DNA of 64,000 nucleotides. It comes from Sinonovacula constricta. Its lineage: Eukaryota > Mollusca > Bivalvia > Cardiida > Solecurtidae. The notes under the pieces were generated by a model that was given only the letters and a program-made list of their open reading frames with translations, did no database searches and was not told where the DNA came from. The DNA lies in contig CM017561.1 of the NCBI GenBank assembly GCA_007844125.1, forward strand, positions 64,337,256 to 64,401,255, given 5' to 3'. Position numbers and translations under genes: made by a program. Positions 49,201 to 58,139 of this stretch are shown here, piece after piece; within the stretch, counting starts at the first letter, position 1; each line of letters starts with the position of its first letter.

Positions 49201-49710
49201 GTGCTCACCCGTGCGTGCATTAAAATCGCCCGTTAGGTAAATATTACCACGGTTGCTGTATTTTCGTATATCAATACACAACTGATCAAAAAAGCAGAAT
49301 TCGTGCAGTGTTGACTTAACATTTTTATAAACATTTGAGTCTTCAGGAGGAATATAACACGTACAGAGATATGCATCTTGTGAGTTAAGCAGTATTTCTT
49401 TACTTATTTTAAACCATATATAACCATTGCTATTTGTTTCTATTAGTTTCACATATTTGTTGTAGTCAGTTTTAAAATAAACAATGACACCGCCACTAGA
49501 ACGTTTAGCATTTCGGGAGAAATTTGGGCGAGGACAGCTATAATAATCATACCCTTCGATGTAAATATTTGTTGTTTTACAGTGCCATGTTTCAGTAAAT
49601 AACAAAATGTCAAAATCAGAGATAAAATGCAAAAAATCAGAGTCATTCAATTTGTTTTTAATACCCTGGATATTCCAAAATAGAAAACTTAACTGTTTTC
49701 TTTCATTGTC
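46294..49710 (-). CDS. LINE-C ORF2 protein (APE endonuclease and reverse transcriptase)
   Basis: About 1138 sense codons follow the ORF1 UAG in the same frame. The APE domain starts almost at once (FLFWNIQGIKNKL), with TETWH for the catalytic Glu, TGDFNART and FSDHCCI. A linker follows, then RT: VIVPIYKKGDKSDPANYRGI, FVDYQRAFDSVN, GLKQGEPLSPLLF and LLFADDIALF (about residue 730 of the part after the first TTG). A C-terminal CKGC...HFLLCC motif is present. It performs target-primed reverse transcription in the nucleus. No ATG lies in frame before the APE start; the first plausible alternative is TTG at 49650, which would cut off the conserved N-terminus. Confidence 0.9.
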   Translation of the reverse strand, partial: DNERKQLSFLFWNIQGIKNKLNDSDFLHFISDFDILLFTETWHCKTTNIYIEGYDYYSCPRPNFSRNAKRSSGGVIVYFKTDYNKYVKLIETNSNGYIWFKISKEILLNSQDAYLCTCYIPPEDSNVYKNVKSTLHEFCFFDQLCIDIRKYSNRGNIYLTGDFNARTGEHQDYVPNIRLNCFVSTPDADVLPCNLPARKNHDKLCNNFGLKLLTLCKENKLSILNGRLENGHFTYHGVHRNKPVASTVDYLICNTDNYESVGNLCVCDISDFSDHCCIVFSLNVNKADASCNNPFVQEKIIWDTLHNDVFHANLFAKADDFNLLNDKLLSGDININECMDGFSSLMHDISFKTFAKSISHKSNKSKHFKPPWLNNECKLAKNAFYDAKRLFNCANTDENKLKLLHARNNLCYAKRRAKRLFFNKEKSRLAHISKSSPREFWKYIKRFNNKIPKTNCDVDNNDLFNYFAKVSNIKEGQFNPSDHGDINNDDVSVEELDCDISVEEVKKTIRSLSRYKACDYENNVADFFIDACEFISPLLCSIFNNMFTNCVYPSSWSKGVIVPIYKKGDKSDPANYRGITLINVTAKVFSLILRNRINKWCESNSVFYDGQFGFRDSHSTADAVFLLHAIIQKVLDKKSKLWCVFVDYQRAFDSVNRDALWLKLVKSGISCKMTNMIKLIYNDVQSCVKLLSSSGVDYSEFFNVTVGLKQGEPLSPLLFILFINDIYNSLDTDQLTTKDVELLSMYMLLFADDIALFTTDHVSLQAQLNLLYEYSLKWGLKINVDKTKVCVFEKRKTVRNIYFHINNELVELVDNFTYLGVNFNFNGNLSSAVKVLHDQALSAYHSLLVLFDKISLDVKTKLSLFDSMVVPILLYGSEVWGVYNYKDVDKLHIRFLKSLLGVKKQTPNSAVYGEFGRFPLSVICKLRSLKFWVKIMKNNSSPLYRMYCDQVNNISGPCWAKRINLLLDHLGCRNYRTYFDANVNYYPMLKQRLCDQYIQEWNACINNLPKLALYCRFKKTFELEKYIVSVYNYDLRRHISCFRLSSHKLEIETGRYNGVTRENRICKGCTSNMIESEFHFLLCCTMYQDLRKKYLGNTSWPTINMFECLMSTKSSKKLLNIAKFIKEANVLRSNFLVS

Positions 49711-50826
49711 CTAGTTATATCCAGAAGAGTTTATGTTGTTGACATTGTACATTACACCATTGATAAACAGTTTGTCGTATGCCAGGTACGCCGTCCGACC
49801 TTCCTGCTTGGCCTTGATCATGGCTGGGATGAGTTTTTTCCGGCGTTCCTGTATGATAGGAGGAAATTGTTCACTGCACCGGATACGGGAGGGATCAGAA
49901 GTCGACGACTGGTTGTCGACGTCACGGAACTTCTGTTTAATCAACTGTTTATCAGGAAAGTGATTAAACATTGCGACAATCGGGCGTTTCTTGGAGTAAT
50001 CGTATCTGCCTATGCGATGAGCACGCTCAATCTTGATAGTGTCAGATGGATTAACAATCTGTAGAGTGTCACGAAAGAAATTGAACAAAGTTTGTGCACA
50101 GTTCTCTGATCGTCTCTCCTCAACGGACGAGCATTCCGGAAAGCCGAAGAACAGGAGATTGTTTCGCATAGATCTGGACTTTAGATCAGTGATTTCCTCC
50201 TGGACGGAATTAGCAGCAGCCAGCTCTTTTTCAAGCTTGGATATACGATCTCGTTCGAATTTTAAAGTTTTGTCGATGTCAGCCTGTTTTCTGCTAATTT
50301 CATCAGATACACTGGTGTCAAATGCATGGGTTGCTTCAAGTTCAGTTAATCGGGAGGAAATGTCTTTAGAAGACGACTCAAGCGACGACACCCGAAGATC
50401 TATGTTAGAAATTTTAGAGTTCATGTTGGTCAGCTGCTTTTCAATAGAGTCGAGCTTTTCAAGACGTTTATCAAGTGAGTTAAGTCTGTTGAGAATCTGG
50501 CCAAAGCTATCTTGGGACTGAGGGAGTTGGGGAGACTGACCTGACGCATGTTGAAAACTACCAGACTGGGGCTGTGTCGGGGTGGAAACAGGGCTGTAAA
50601 AGGCTCCCACTGGGGTCTGATAAGCACTATATGGACCCAAACTCGCCAAGTTCATAGCTGGGATAAACGTCTGTGACCCCGGAGAGGCCATCGCTGCATC
50701 GGCGTATAAAGTCGAGGTGGATAGGGACCCGGTGGCACCCTCCTGCAGCCGTTTACCAGGGTTCACAGAAGAGTCATCAGGGGAAGAGAGGTTACGTTTC
50801 TTCTTGTTTTTGCCTCTGTTCGTCAT
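49711..50826 (-). CDS. LINE-C ORF1 protein (coiled coil, RRM-like, C-terminal domain)
   Basis: 371 residues: a basic N-terminus (NRGKNKKKRNLSS), a Gln/Pro/Ser-rich region (to about 110), a long coiled coil (about 110-215: ILNRLNSLDKRLEKLDSIEK and further heptads), an RRM-like start (RNNLLFFGFPE) and an L1-type C-terminal domain (ERAHRIGR, PIVAMFNHF). Such ORF1 proteins trimerise, bind element RNA and act as nucleic acid chaperones in the RNP. The ATG at 50826 is the first in frame, about 75 bp below the promoter monomers. It ends at UAG, directly in frame with ORF2. Confidence 0.88.
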   Translation of the reverse strand: MTNRGKNKKKRNLSSPDDSSVNPGKRLQEGATGSLSTSTLYADAAMASPGSQTFIPAMNLASLGPYSAYQTPVGAFYSPVSTPTQPQSGSFQHASGQSPQLPQSQDSFGQILNRLNSLDKRLEKLDSIEKQLTNMNSKISNIDLRVSSLESSSKDISSRLTELEATHAFDTSVSDEISRKQADIDKTLKFERDRISKLEKELAAANSVQEEITDLKSRSMRNNLLFFGFPECSSVEERRSENCAQTLFNFFRDTLQIVNPSDTIKIERAHRIGRYDYSKKRPIVAMFNHFPDKQLIKQKFRDVDNQSSTSDPSRIRCSEQFPPIIQERRKKLIPAMIKAKQEGRTAYLAYDKLFINGVMYNVNNINSSGYN

Positions 50827-50900
50827 TAGAGTTGTGAAATATAATAAAGAACAACGCTTGTGATATTAACATCGAAAAAAACACTCGGCACTTTCGGTGG

Positions 50901-51278
50901 AAAGCTTTTGTTTTTTCAAGGCGCGGGAAAATCCTTTGTTCCTTTGTTATCTTTTGTTGTCAAGACAAAATATAAAAAACTATTTTATTCGCAATAAATT
51001 CCAGTGAAATTTCATAAATGTGTTACACAAGTGTTATTGAAGTTCTTTAGACACACACAAATAATCCAAATAACCACATTTTGCTACAAAAGCTTTTGCT
51101 TTTCAAGACGCGGGAAAATCCTTTGTTCCTTTGTTATCCTTTGTTACCAAGATAAAATATCAAAAAAAACTACTTCATTTGCAATAAATTCCCAGTGAAA
51201 TTTCACAAATGTATTACACATGTGTTTTAAAGTTCTTTAGACACACCAAAAAGATCCAGATATCCACATTAAGCCAAA
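50901..51278 (-). promoter_or_regulatory. Two tandem 187-bp 5' UTR monomers of LINE-C
   Basis: Plus-strand copies at 50901-51087 and 51088-51278 share AAAGCTTTTG, CGCGGGAAAATCCTTTGTTC, CCAGTGAAATTTCA and AAGTTCTTTAGACACAC with few changes. They lie just upstream of ORF1 in the sense of transcription. Tandem 5' monomers serve as internal promoters in some mammalian and zebrafish L1-type elements; the same role here is inference. Confidence 0.8.
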
Positions 51279-51358
51279 AAAAAAATTTGTTTCACCATTT
51301 CACCATCAGCGCACGAATAATCAACCTGTCCGCCATGACATCACGTGATCGATTAATA

Positions 51359-53672
51359 TGACATTATAAAACAACTCCCCCATGACTCAAAACTGGCCCT
51401 TTTAAATATGTTCAATAACTCCTGGGAACAAGGTTCAATCCCAGACTCCTGGCATGAATCAAACATCATCCCAATACTTAAACCAAATAAACCCTCGAAC
51501 GAACCAGCGTCCTATCGGCCTATATCTTTAACATCCTGTTGTACTAAGGTAATGCAAAAAATGATTAAAACAAGATTATGCTCGCTGTTAGAAACTAACA
51601 ATCTATATTCAGAAAACCAATCAGGATGCCAAGCTAAACACGCATGCGACGACAACTTAGTAAGATTAGAATCAGACATAAGAGTAGCTCAAGTTAGAAA
51701 AAAGTTTATAACAGCTTCATTTTTGGACCTATCTGTTGCCTTTGATAAAATGTGGTCAGAAGGGGCTATCTCTATACTACTAAAATATGGCATCCGGGGT
51801 AGGATGATTAAATGACTTTAAACTTTCTTATCCAAGCGGATTATTAAAGTAAAATACCAAAACAATACCTCAACACCAAGAACCACAATTAATGGCTGTC
51901 CGCAAGGAAGCGTTCTCTCACCAATACTATTCGCAATTTTCATGAACACATTCAATGATGCGGTACAAAAACACAACACCCAAAACAAATACAGTGCCAC
52001 TAGTAAACAAATTAAACTATCCCAATTCGTAGACGATAGCGCCATATGTTTATGCAGCAAAACTACATAAGAAGGAATCGAAAAACTACAGAAAATACTT
52101 AGAGATATAGAGAAGTGGGCGTCAAACTACGGGTTCGTTATCAACCCCGACAAAACTCAAATTATAGTTTTTCGCAACAAAAAGACTCCTATAGATGACG
52201 CATCACTAGCTAAATTAACACTATGCGGAAAAGACATTGATTACAAAGAAATCATAAAATTCCTATGTCTCATATTCGATAAATACCTTACATGGGATGA
52301 ACATATAAAAACTGTAATAGGTAGGTGCGAAAAAGACATAAATTTAATCAGATCAATACGAGGAAAAAGGTGGGGCTCAAGTAAGAAAGGCCTTTATACA
52401 TTATACCAGGCCCTGATCAAATCAAAAATTCAATATGGAATGATAGCGTACGAGTCGGCAAACAAATCTATATTAGATAAGCTTCACAAATTACAAAAAA
52501 GAAAACAATAAAAAAATTAAAACAATAATAGGGGTCCCCAGCTTCTCCAGAACGGAAGCAATTCATGCCGAGATAGGAGAACTACCGATAACCGACCAAA
52601 TCAACATCCTCAGTAAGAAGTACTGGGTCCGCTCTACCACTTTAGGCTGCTCTTTAGGCACCAACAAGGTGATATTTTAAGCGAGAAGGAAAATAGCCCA
52701 AATTCCTGAAAAAAACATTCACGCAACGCATATAAGATCTATTAGAAGAAACACAACTTGAATCAGACCAATTAGCACCAACCTCCTATCAAAACTTCAT
52801 AGGAATCGAACCTATGTCCCTAGATACAGGCCTAAGTAAACTAGTACGCAAGACAGATAACCCGCTTACAATCAAACAAACAGCAGAAAACTACTTAAAC
52901 AATTCCGTAGCAACAATCAAAATCTACACCGACGATAGCAAAGATCCGCTAAAAATGATAGCAGGGGCAGACATAGCCATATACGAAGGAGAATCAATCA
53001 AAGCTAAGGCAAAAATTAAATTAAGACCATAGAGTTCCAATATTCTCCTGTGAATTATGAGCCATTAAGGAAGCCACTACCTAGATACACAAAAACAAAA
53101 AAAATAATAGAACCGTAGATATTTACACCGATTCACTTAGCGCCTTACAAGCCCTAAAACAAATAAAAGGAAAAAACAGACAAGAAATAATTAACCACAG
53201 ATATAGGCTCAACGCTGATATAAAAACCAACCTTAATACTACGATAAACCTTGTCTGGATACCAAGCCATATAGGGATCACAGGAAACAAATTGGCAGAC
53301 ACTTTAGCCAAAAAAGGTGCTCACAATGGAACCCTTCTGCCAATAAAACTAAGCAAAACAGAGGCCTATAGCCACATCACCAATCACTACAAAAAGAAAG
53401 CGGAAGCTAGATTTAATGAATATAAATTAACACATAATTACGAATACGGAGAGCGAAATACGAAAATCAAAATATACCATTCTTATACCAAGTACGATAA
53501 AATATACACAAGACTAAGGATCGGATCAAGCTACTTAGGTGCGGAAAAAAAAGCTCGATCTAGAAGCTGCCCTCACTGCGCGGAACCAGAATCACTCGAA
53601 CACGTGATATTTCAGTGTGTGCAGCACGCAACAGCGCGAACCGAATTAGAATACCAGTTAAGCTTTAAATAA
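51359..53672 (+). mobile_element. LINE-B 3' part: reverse transcriptase and RNase H, broken
   Basis: Resumes after LINE-C with the RT (51408-51815: NNSWEQGSIPDSWHESNIIP, YRPISLTSC, FLDLSVAFDKMW). It then runs in other frames through GCPQGSVLSPILF (51895) and FVDDSAIC (52030), a YADD variant. RNase H follows: IYTDDSK (52920), IYTDSLSALQAL (53120) and WIPSHIGITGNKLADTLAKK (53260-53315). A zinc-type tail CPHCAEPESLEHVIFQC (53565-53620) ends at a stop at 53670. At least eight frameshifts or stops are present. Confidence 0.8.
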
Positions 53673-55678
53673 GGGTATAACTATCATAAATAGAAAAGTC
53701 ATACTGTTTCCGCCCCCCGACAAAGCAGAATCAATTAAAGCGGCGTTATTCGTATATTTAGAAAAAATCAACTACACAAACAACATGTAATACATGCGTT
53801 CAGTTTGGTCCGTAACAACCAACCAATCAGAATCAAGCGAAATAAATTAGCACAAAGTAGGTCAATCCGCTCGCATACCCAGCAGGGCCATTATGTTACA
53901 TAAAAAGGATAAGAAAATATATAAGTAAGACACCACACACTCACTCAAATAAGACACATTAAGCTGCAAAACATAACGGTGTTAAAATATAAATGATATC
54001 CAATAGATGGCAGGTCCTGAATAAACGGTGGACTCTTAAAGGCCCCGTAAAACAAAGGCACCTGAATATCCCCATCTAAAAAGTCACATAGAAAAACCCA
54101 CAATATCACCCTACAACATTAATCCAATAATAAAGTATACTGGGTTGCAAAATAAACGGGCGCCCCCTAAGGGCCCCGTAAAAACAACGGCAACCCGGGC
54201 TCATTAGCACGAAACCCACATAGGATTCAACATCAGAATAGACCCTATACATACTCTAAGTAGAACCAGGGTACGCTGAATGAACGGAAGCCCACTAGGG
54301 GGTCCGTATAATCAAAGGCTACCCATCAAGGTTCATTAAGCCTACCAACATATCTTTGTGTAATATATATTACTATGTTATAACATGCATGGCTACCCCT
54401 TCTAACAAATGTTTTTTGCATTTGTAGGACAGTGGAAAAACAACATAAAAAAACTACCTTCCACTGCTGAACATAGTATAGAAATGCGTAGAGTAGCGTA
54501 CGTAGACTTGGTAGTGATAAGCATGATTGAGTGTATGAGAAACTTGAGAGCATGGATTGTGTGTGTGGTAGAATAGGGAAATCCATAAGGTAATGGCCGC
54601 CTAACCTACTCTAGATTTGTGTAAATTCTCCTAATTTAAGTAGTAAACAAAGGCGAGCATTACCTTATACCACCAGCCGGGGACTTCTTTCTTGACATAT
54701 ACATTACATATGTAAGGCAAGGAATATGGTTTAGTGGGCGGTCGTGCCCCGGGCGTCCAGACATCAAACATTAACAAACACTAGGGTCAAAACTATCTAC
54801 CGTAACTAACTATTAAATACCCAGCTTATTAGCTACACAGGTCCCTAAAAGGTGCACCCCTTCCCCACTATCTTACATTTTCGTTAGGGAAAGAGGTACG
54901 CCGAAACGGGGAACCTTGTTATGGTAAAAATAAAATAAATTAACCTCGTTAGAACCTAGTGTCAGGGGAGCGAGCCAGAAATTAGGGAGTGGAATTCACT
55001 TAAAACATGCTCAATCCCCCATAAGATCCAAAAATACCAAATTAAACTATTTTTTCAGTAAATGGGTACATAAACTAGGTACCTAATTAGGGCCCACTTT
55101 AGGCAAAATGTTTGGAATACAACATTTAAGCCATGCATGGGCAACATGACGGGGTCATGAAAAAGCCCTCAACAGGACGAGTAGACCCTCATTAAACTAG
55201 TTCTCATCATCATCAATTACTTATTACTTTGTAGCTGCATGGTTCGTTCCCGGATCAACTACGCCTATCATTTTTTTGTGAGAACACACTTGCTTAAAGT
55301 ATTTTTCATTTACAAAGAATGCATTACGTGATACAAAATAAAGCTACTTAATGAAATTAAACGTCAACCAAAAGAAGGTAACACATCTCATATAACACAA
55401 AAACATAAAACAACTAAACATAAAACAAACAAACAATGCTATAGAACCAATTACATTCTCCCCGGCACTCAGAGCCAATGAAGAGTGTGATCCTAAAGTT
55501 CAACGTCTGAATAACCACAGATTGCCAAAAAGTGCACGTATACAATCATCGATTGACAGTTAAATAAAACAACCGTAATAAATACGAACTTATATCACGT
55601 CCATTTACATGATAAATATTAAAGTAATTATAATCATTACCGCCATTAAATTCGCCTGATCACACATGAACATCGAAA
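53673..55678 (+). other. LINE-B 3' UTR and spacer
   Basis: No further gene. The first part (to about 55000) is presumably the LINE-B 3' UTR and contains the hairpin repeats described separately. The element's 3' end cannot be fixed because no poly(A) or target duplication is evident. Confidence 0.5.
54017..54325 (+). repeat. Three diverged ~130-bp repeats with a conserved hairpin
   Basis: Similar blocks start near 54017, 54146 and 54276. Each has AAACGG or GAACGG, a short GC-rich inverted repeat and a trailing GTAAAAACAACGGCAACC-like motif. Stem pairs: copy 2 ACGGG (54156) with CCCGT (54175), then GCCC with GGGC; copy 3 ACGGA (54284) with TCCGT (54303), then GCCC with GGGG. The G-C to A-T change keeps pairing. 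Copy 1 pairs ACGG with CCGT only. Confidence 0.6.
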
Positions 55679-56374
55679 TACGGACAATTCTCAGTCCGGA
55701 CATTTCTCAGTAAAATTTGCAGGGTCGGACAATTTTCTGTTGTTTGATTTGCAGGGCCGGACAATTCTCAGTTGGTTGATTTGCAGGGCCGGACAATTCT
55801 CAGTCCGGACATTTCTCCGTTAATATATTTCAAAGTATAGCAATACTTGTGATAAAATTGTTGTATAAATCCATTTTGACGTTATAGTGAAATAATTAAA
55901 AAATGATGCAGATATTGTATTTGATATGTGCATCATGTATTTCACAATTAAAGAACAGTGGGTTGGCCAATTAAATGATTATCGCGGCTTTGGTCAAAGC
56001 GATTGTTATGAAAATAAAGGGGTATAGAAATAATTATTGATGCAATTTGTAAGGATAAATAGTTTGTTTGGTTCTCAGGTTTATTTATGATTGACAGCAA
56101 AGAAAATTATCTGGTTTTTGATGATTGTCTTTCAGTATTTAATTACAGAGTTGTTTTATAACACTTATGAAATCGGTTGGTTTAATCAACGTCAAAAATG
56201 GATCATTGTCCTGCCCTACAAATCAACCAACGGACAAAAGTCCGGACTGAGAATTGTCCGACCCTGCAAAGCAAGTACTGAGAAATGTCCGGCCCTGCAA
56301 ATCAACCAACTGAGAATTGTTCGACCCTGCAAATTTCACTAACTGAGAAATGTCCGGACTGAGAATTGTCCGTA
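55679..56374. mobile_element. MITE with long terminal inverted repeats built of subrepeats
   Basis: The left arm (55679-55825) and right arm (about 56200-56374) are inverse copies. They begin TACGGACAATTCTCAGTCCG and contain several GCAGGGCCGGACAATTCTCA-type units. The centre is AT-rich with no transposase. Flanks offer only a possible TA duplication. Confidence 0.75.
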
Positions 56375-56419
56375 CCCCATGAAAATCATTATGATCCCAC
56401 ATTACCTGTATAATCACCA

Positions 56420-56424
56420 CTAAT

Positions 56425-56455
<31 letters not shown>

Positions 56456-56622
56456 TACGGCATCGCGATATACATCATAATCGTCATGGGCATCAGCATC
56501 ACCGTAACCGTTTTTACTATTTACATAATAATCATAAACAGCATCGGTATCACCGTCATCATTATCAGCAGAAGCAGCAGTAGCAGCAGCAGCAGCATCG
56601 CAGTCTTTGGCATCATCATTAC
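56420..56622 (+). repeat. CAT/CAG triplet-rich tracts
   Basis: Interrupted (CAT)n and (CAG)n tracts, with two CAG runs (about 56431-56452 and 56572-56600). No ORF context supports a coding poly-Gln. Confidence 0.85.
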
Positions 56623-57179
56623 TTTAGTCACATGGGTATGAATATCTACTTTATTTTATCTTTCCTCTTTGTCAAGCCCATTTTCTTATGCTTCTAATCC
56701 TTATTGTTATATATCTTATAAAGAACAATGTTGTAAACTTGGACAATGGTGTCAAAATTCCTATTTCTAAATCCATATTTCCCATAATGCGCTATTACGT
56801 ATATATGATTAATCGGTATTCGTGGACCGCGATTAAAAATCTGCATACAACTTTTGACTTTACTTGACTTGCAACTATTTGAATGAGGGTCTACACGCCT
56901 GGCTACGGTTTATTTTCCCATTCATGGTTTGAATGTTCTATGCCAAAATGCGGTCTAAAGTGGGTCCTACAGGGTACTTTATTTTTGTATCCATTTAAAG
57001 ATAGAAATTTAAAATATATCGTTTTGTAAAATCATATAATGTTTCTCTATGCGCGTGGGTCCCTTTCATACCATCATAAAGTTCTACTCTAATTGAATCC
57101 CTAATTTTAAGACATGAGCGGACACCCCAAATAATTAAGCTAATTGGCAGTTTTATGACACATTGTTTGTCTAGTGGAC

Positions 57180-57270
57180 AGGAAGGGATACGGACAAAAC
57201 ACCCTAAGGACAGAAGCCCCTGGGTCAAAAAATGTCAAGGTGGACAAAAGCCCCTGGGTAAATTTTTCAA
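57180..57270 (+). repeat. Short tandem pair with GGACAAAAGCCCCTGGGT motif
   Basis: The motif GGACARAAGCCCCTGGGT occurs at about 57208 and 57243, after a related GGACAAAACACCC. It resembles decayed subterminal repeats of a MITE. Confidence 0.5.
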
Positions 57271-57361
57271 GGGACACAATCTAATGTATATTTTCATCTT
57301 GTGTTTATTGCAAATGTATTATTTCAATAGCTCGCCTATTCTTTTGTAGTTAATCAATACC

Positions 57362-58139
57362 TTAAAGGCATCTCGAAAGGAATGTTGTATCCCACTGAGC
57401 CAGGCCCCGACCTGCTGTGACCAGACCTGCTAATTGCTGGTCTTCACTGCAGGAAATCTTTAGCCAACAAAGTACTAATCTGTCACAGTAAAACCTCTGA
57501 TAGGTTAATGCAAAACTTAATTACCTGCTAGTATGGAAGTGAGACAGTATGCTAGTTTTACACAAAGCCATAAACATTAATGTTAGTGATAATGTGGGTT
57601 GTTTACTGTATGATCCCTTACATATTCTTTATTGCATTAATTACTAAGTGTCAATTTTGTAACTGCCTGATTATGTATTTATTTCATAGTTAAATATTTG
57701 ATTTTGAAAATACATGAGAGATACCAGTTTTAGTATTCAAAATGACTTAAAATGAGTCTGAAGGACATTATTCTGACAATGAATGCCTTTTTAAATTGCT
57801 TTTGTTAGAAACGTTTCGGTACATTTTAAAATATATATGAGAACTAAAAGAATGAAAGAAAGAAAGAATAAAAAAAGAACTGATAGAATAATTTTTGGTA
57901 TTTAGGATTGCATAATTGGTATAATTACAATTATTACCTTTACAAACTGTGAATGACTATGTTCAACCCCCAAATATAGCATACATACACTTGGATCTTG
58001 AACAATACCTGTGTGACAGACACATCGTTAGAGACTGTGGCAGCCTGGCTTATCAGAAAACAGATGCCCACACATGCTGGGTGGGGCAATAAATAGGGGG
58101 GGGGGGGTGACTTATATAAGGGTTTTGAGATGCCTTTAA
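57362..58139. mobile_element. Short-TIR MITE
   Basis: The left end TTAAAGGCATCTCGAAA (57362) and right end TTTTGAGATGCCTTTAA (58123-58139) are inverted with one mismatch over 17 bp. The interior has no ORF of note and includes a G homopolymer near 58097. The TTAA at the termini could be the target, but the duplication is ambiguous. Confidence 0.6.

Larger units (their letters stand above)
46117..51351 (-). mobile_element. LINE-C, apparently intact full-length non-LTR retrotransposon
   Basis: It is a 5235-bp minus-strand element flanked by ATTAATA at 46110-46116 and 51352-51358. From its 5' end it has a GC-richer start with CACGTGATGTCA, two tandem 187-bp monomers, ORF1 (50826-49711), ORF2 (to 46294), a short 3' UTR and a TTGAAC-type tail. 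Both ORFs are uninterrupted over 371 and about 1138 codons. No RNase H is present. Intact ORFs, a clean target duplication and position inside decayed LINE-B mark it as the youngest insertion in the nest. The clade is not certain. Confidence 0.88.

Noticed and set aside
50033..50521. 162-codon plus-strand ORF
   Set aside because: Antisense shadow of the coiled-coil region of LINE-C ORF1.
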